The position numbers and the translations under genes were made by a program. Positions 60,599 through 64,000 of a stretch of DNA of 64,000 nucleotides are shown one piece after another. The stretch spans positions 186,001 through 250,000 of the forward strand of contig WTXG01000018.1 in NCBI GenBank assembly GCA_022496185.1, given 5' to 3'. The notes under the pieces were generated by a model that was given only the letters and a program-made list of their open reading frames with translations, was not told the DNA's origin and made no database searches. Numbering within the stretch: the stretch's first letter is position 1; every line of letters begins with the position of its first letter. This DNA is from Multifurca ochricompacta. Taxonomy: Eukaryota; Basidiomycota; Agaricomycetes; Russulales; Russulaceae.

Positions 60599-62666
60599 TC
60601 ACCCACTGCCCATCACACGTTCAATCGCGAGCTGTAATCGCATGCGTGACGCACGGGCTTCAGGTCCCGAGCCGCCAAGAGGAGTAGGTTCTGTCGTGAC
60701 ACCTTCGTAAAGCAGGGCCATGAGCTTGACCCATTGTGAACCCCATACACCGCTCGCACGGGCACCTCCGACCTCCAGGGCAACTGAAGCACACACATTG
60801 TCAATCCAGCGCTGCTGTGACAAACAACACGCGTCTTGCACATACCTGAGAGAAGTCCTGTTGCAAGTGAGGACTGCAACAAGGTAGGCTGTCCGATAAG
60901 TCTAGCGGCGAACATCCAAAGACGCGGCAAATGGAATTCTCGCGAAAGAGGCGCCGGGGATGGTAGAAGTAGTAAGGAAAAATACACGCGCATAATACCC
61001 GCGACACGCGTGGCGTGATCTACACTCGTCTCGTCCTCGCGCAGGCCAGATGCCTTCTTGCGCGCGACGGGCGTAAACGGCGTGTCGTCAACGTCTTTGG
61101 ATGGCACCGGCGCTGGGACGGCCCATCCACCTGTCCTCTGACATAATTTCGCCCAGAACACGGTACTGAACCCGTCGAGGACGCCCATCGAGTTAAGCGC
61201 CAACTGTGCGAGTGGCTTGGCTGATCGCTTCTCAGCAGTCACCTCTGTCTCTGCTTGCAGAAGAATAGCTTTGGCAAGCGAGGACAATGACGCATAGTAT
61301 ACGTCAGAGGATAGTGCCGTTTGCGGGCGCACGACCTGCACAATCTGTTGTGACTGTCCACCACGATCAGGAATTACTACTTAAACAACGTTGCTTTGAT
61401 TGATTTTGACTTACTATGTCGGCGATCACTTGGGGTTCGTTCGTCAGCTGGCCGACTCTTGGCGTAATTTTGCGCCTGACGTCGTTCCAAATCTTTTTCA
61501 GGTCACGATCAGCTTTGACACGGGCGATCGGTCCCGACTTCAGTTGCTGCATTGGCACCTTGTGTGTGAGCAAGCGATCGCGATCAGATGGAGGCAGAGA
61601 CCGCACCTTCAGAGCAAGTCGAGCTGCACGCCAATCTTGATCTGGCGTCGTCATGCCCAGCGCGTTGCGTTCCTTGGCTTGAGCCTCCAAGGCTTGTGCC
61701 CTTGCCCGTTCCATTTCCTCCGCTTCTTTCCTCGCAGCCTCTTCTTTGTCGGCTTTGGCTTTGGCTTCTGCCGCTTTCATGGCTGCTTTAGCAACTTCAT
61801 CCTTCTTGCGTTGCTCTTCAGCAGCCGCCTTCGCCTCAGCTTCTTCGCGTAAACGCTCAGCTTCTGCCTGCGCCAAACGTTCCTCTCTCTGTCGCGCACG
61901 CAACTTTTCTTCCTCTGTGCGGATGATAAATTCGGTGTGTCCCCTCCGCCTCTTCTGTTCTTCACTCCAACGAGTTCCAACTTCTTTCTCTTCTTCGGCC
62001 TGACGCGTTGACAACTGAGCCAGCTGTCTTGCAACCGCGTCCGCATCTCGCTTTAGATCAGCAGCTTGCCTTTGGGCTTCTTGTTCGCGGGCTGCAGCTT
62101 GCAGAACATCTCGCTTAGTCTGCGCCGCTACAATTGCCCGGCGAGCTGTATTCTGAGTCAAGAAAGACATAAGCAGTCGGGTGGGGAGATCGAACGGAAA
62201 AAACATACGAAGGCATCTCTTCGTGTCCGCTTTGCCCAGTCTTCATATGGATCGTTATGTCGAGTGTGAAGGCGAATTGCTGCAATCGTATCGTCTATCT
62301 GTGCAGACCCAGAGGCAGGGCGATTTCTCACTGGCCGGTTTCTGCGTTGGGGCTCAGACAGGATTGAACAGGGTAAGGACAGCACTCACGACAAATTTGG
62401 AATAGGTGGCTGACTATCTTTTCTGACAGACCTGGAAGAGAGAGACGAACTCCCGCCATTGTCACTGACGTATTCGTCGGATTCAGAAGACGAATCTGTT
62501 TGTGATTTATCTGATTCTGAACTAGAGCCCGACTCCGAAGAGGATTGTAAACCATATGAAAGACTCCGTGGACTGTAAGAACGATTCAGGCGTCAAATTT
62601 ATAGACATTCCTTTCTACGCACGCGCGTACAGGAGAGGGAGATGGAGAACGAGCACTGAAGCGCAT
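60599..62666 (-). CDS. GLE1: mRNA export factor and nucleoporin Gle1
   Basis: Start MRFSARSPSPSPVRAPRSLS at 62666, joined by a GTGCGT-donor intron to SYGLQSSSESGSSSESDKSQ. A long charged coiled coil follows: RAIVAAQTKRDVLQAAAREQ, EEEKEVGTRWSEEQKRRRGH, EEKLRARQREERLAQAEAER and KAKADKEEAARKEAEEMERA. The C-terminal HEAT-like Gle1 domain reads LKKIWNDVRRKITPRVGQLT, NEPQVIADIVQVVR, YASLSSLAKAILLQAETEVT, SAKPLAQLALNSMGVLDGF, FWAKLCQRTGG, MRVYFSLLLLPS and QWVKLMALLYEG. Gle1 with IP6 activates the helicase Dbp5 at the nuclear pore. About 560 residues. Complete; the divergent promoter is shared with the VAMP7-type SNARE. Confidence 0.92.
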
Positions 62667-62912
62667 GATACTTGGAGCGAAACCAACCGGGTTGTTATAT
62701 CTGGTTGTAGTTATTGTAGTTACCAATTTTCCAGTAATCGTCGTTCTTGTTCAAAAATAAGCGGAGCGGAGTAGCGGGCACGCGGAAAGACGACAAACAA
62801 ACGGTATCGACGGCCCGGTGAGGTTACCTTTCCGTTCCGGTTCCGGTATAACAAGCTAAGCCGCAACAAAGAGCAACACACAACGCATTCAGCACACATA
62901 TACTCTTACAAC
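62667..62912. promoter_or_regulatory. Divergent promoter of GLE1 and the VAMP7-type SNARE
   Basis: 246 bp between the two ATGs must hold both promoters. A GGTTCCGGTTCCGG-like repeat (62838-62849) is visible near its middle. No consensus site is assigned. Confidence 0.45.
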
Positions 62913-63847
62913 ATGTCTTTGGTACGTTCACCGAACTTTTTCACTAGTAAATATTTGATACGTGTGCAGATACATGCTCTCGTTTCTCAGGGCTCAACAA
63001 TACTCGCCGAGCATCAGGCGGGGAAGCGTGATTTCTCTCAAGGTCTGTTTACCCGTAGGGAGTTATTGGGCCATCCAACACCTTCTTACCTCTCGTGCTA
63101 GCCACGCAAACGATTCTCTCAAAGATACCACCAAACAATAGCAAGCTTACTTATGTCTGGGAACAGTATCTCTTCCACTATATCTCGGAGGGCGGCTTCA
63201 CTTATCTAGTTATGGCGGATGATTCAGCTGGAAGGTGTGTCTCGCCTGCGATGCGGATGATTCATTCCTAGTACTGAGGTCAATTTGCAGGAGAATGCCA
63301 TTCACATTCCTCGGAGAACTCCAACGCAAGGTACGCCATTTAATATCACAGCGCGTTTTATGCGTTCACCCCTGTATAGTTCCTGTCCAGTCCCTCGGCA
63401 TCATCTTCTTCCGCCTCCTTCCCTCCTCATGCGCTACAATCATCTTTTGGCCCGATCATCTCCCAACTTGTGTACGCGTACAATTCATCTCCCCCAACAG
63501 ATGACATCTCTCGCGCACAGTCAGAGCTTGCTCAGGTGAAGGACATCATGGTGCAGAACGTTGAGCAGATTCTCAGCCGTGGGGAGCGCATCGAGCTACT
63601 CGTAGATAAGACGGATAGCATGGCGAGCCAGGCGACAGCTTTTCGGCGCGGTGCACGCACCGTGCGACGCCAGATGTGGTGGAAGAATATGCGCGTACTT
63701 GGACTCGGCATCCTCGTCGCTCTGGTGCGGACGCCTCGCATTTCCCATTTGTCCGTGCCTGACATGACATGTGCATTCTCTCAGGTGATCCTCTGGATAA
63801 TTATGGCCCAGTTCTGTGGGGCGGCGCTGCGCTGTGGAGCAAAGTGA
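62913..63847 (+). CDS. Longin-type R-SNARE, VAMP7-like (vacuolar/endosomal)
   Basis: Exon 1 (62913-62921) codes MSL; the intron ends TGCAG and exon 2 gives IHALVSQGSTILAEHQAGKR then DFSQ. The longin domain continues ATQTILSKIPPNNSKLTYVW, EQYLFHYISEGGFTYLVMAD, DSAGRRMPFTFLGELQRK and FLSSPSASSSSASFPPH, FGPIISQLVYAYNSSPPTDD. The SNARE motif is ISRAQSELAQVKDIMVQNVE, QILSRGERIELLVDKTDSMA (zero-layer Arg in SRGERIE) and SQATAFRRGARTVRRQMWWK. The tail anchor is VLGLGILVALVILWIIMAQF, end CGAALRCGAK. It is VAMP7/Nyv1-class; fusion at vacuole or endosome is inferred. About 235 residues. Complete. Confidence 0.94.
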
Positions 63848-64000
63848 AGAGCTCCTCTACCTTCCCTTCCTGCCGCCGCGTGTCCACGATTCGATCTGAT
63901 TGGCATAGCCTTTTCTTCCGATGTTCCGGGCTGAGACCCTGTCGGCGTTTCTACCTCTCCTATAGCCATATGTACTTTTGTCTCCGGTAACTCCTTCCTT
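63848..64000. other. Window end, no gene seen
   Basis: The 3' flank of the VAMP7-type gene. Nothing else is visible. Confidence 0.5.

Noticed and set aside
63290..63350. 21-nt intron in the VAMP7-type gene (GTACGC...CACAG)
   Set aside because: A normal 49-nt intron ending TATAG gives the family-consistent FLSSPS...FGPIISQLVYAYN reading.

Overview
This window is nuclear DNA of a filamentous basidiomycete, most likely an Agaricomycete. The evidence is gene content (Pil1-type eisosome protein, WASP, Kin4-type kinase, HyuB-type oxoprolinase, fungal RNI/LRR protein), many 45-70 nt GT-AG introns in nearly every gene, and dense genes on both strands with short spacers. I cannot name the species. 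No transposon, rRNA, convincing tRNA, CRISPR or viral element was seen. All exon junctions were placed by eye from frame, splice consensus and family knowledge.

Layout. 0-1 kb and 19.9-21.1 kb carry two direct copies of a PD-(D/E)XK nuclease-like gene; the second looks decayed. 1.7-10 kb (minus strand): conserved fungal protein, WD40 protein, a Bet1/Sft1-type SNARE, eisosome BAR protein, nuclear peroxiredoxin, and a KPASK-repeat basic nuclear protein. 11-15.7 kb (plus): glutathione-transferase-like protein and a large LRR protein. 16.4-19.1 kb (minus): calmodulin and WASP/Las17. 21.3-26.3 kb: proteasome beta-3, a membrane protein and a KDM3-like JmjC protein, the last divergent from UBR7 (26.5-28 kb). 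28.9-36.5 kb: a HyuB-only 5-oxoprolinase, the microtubule bundler Ase1, Gna1 (UDP-GlcNAc synthesis) divergent from Hym1/Mo25. 37.2-48.7 kb (minus): DNA polymerase epsilon catalytic subunit and a Kin4-type kinase. 49.4-55 kb: eL24, the exocytic R-SNARE Snc1, a 2.4 kb gene-free stretch, a tiny HTH protein and uS11. 55-58.2 kb has no gene I can support, only simple repeats and G-rich DNA. 58.2-63.8 kb: RING/coiled-coil protein, mRNA-export factor Gle1 and a VAMP7-type R-SNARE.

The set is mostly housekeeping: cortex and membrane traffic (Pil1, WASP, three SNAREs, calmodulin), cell cycle and spindle (Ase1, Kin4, Hym1, Pol2), chromatin and ubiquitin (KDM3-like, UBR7), translation and mRNA export. 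What stands out is gene structure: exons that are only the start codon (PUP3, RPL24, RPS14), a start codon split by an intron (SNC1), micro-exons of 4-16 nt (calmodulin, SNC1, HYM1, RING gene), and apparently three GC-AG introns in one gene. Several loci have local reading-frame defects (PIL1 start, nuclease copy B, an orphan at 36.8-37.1 kb) that are either decay or base errors.
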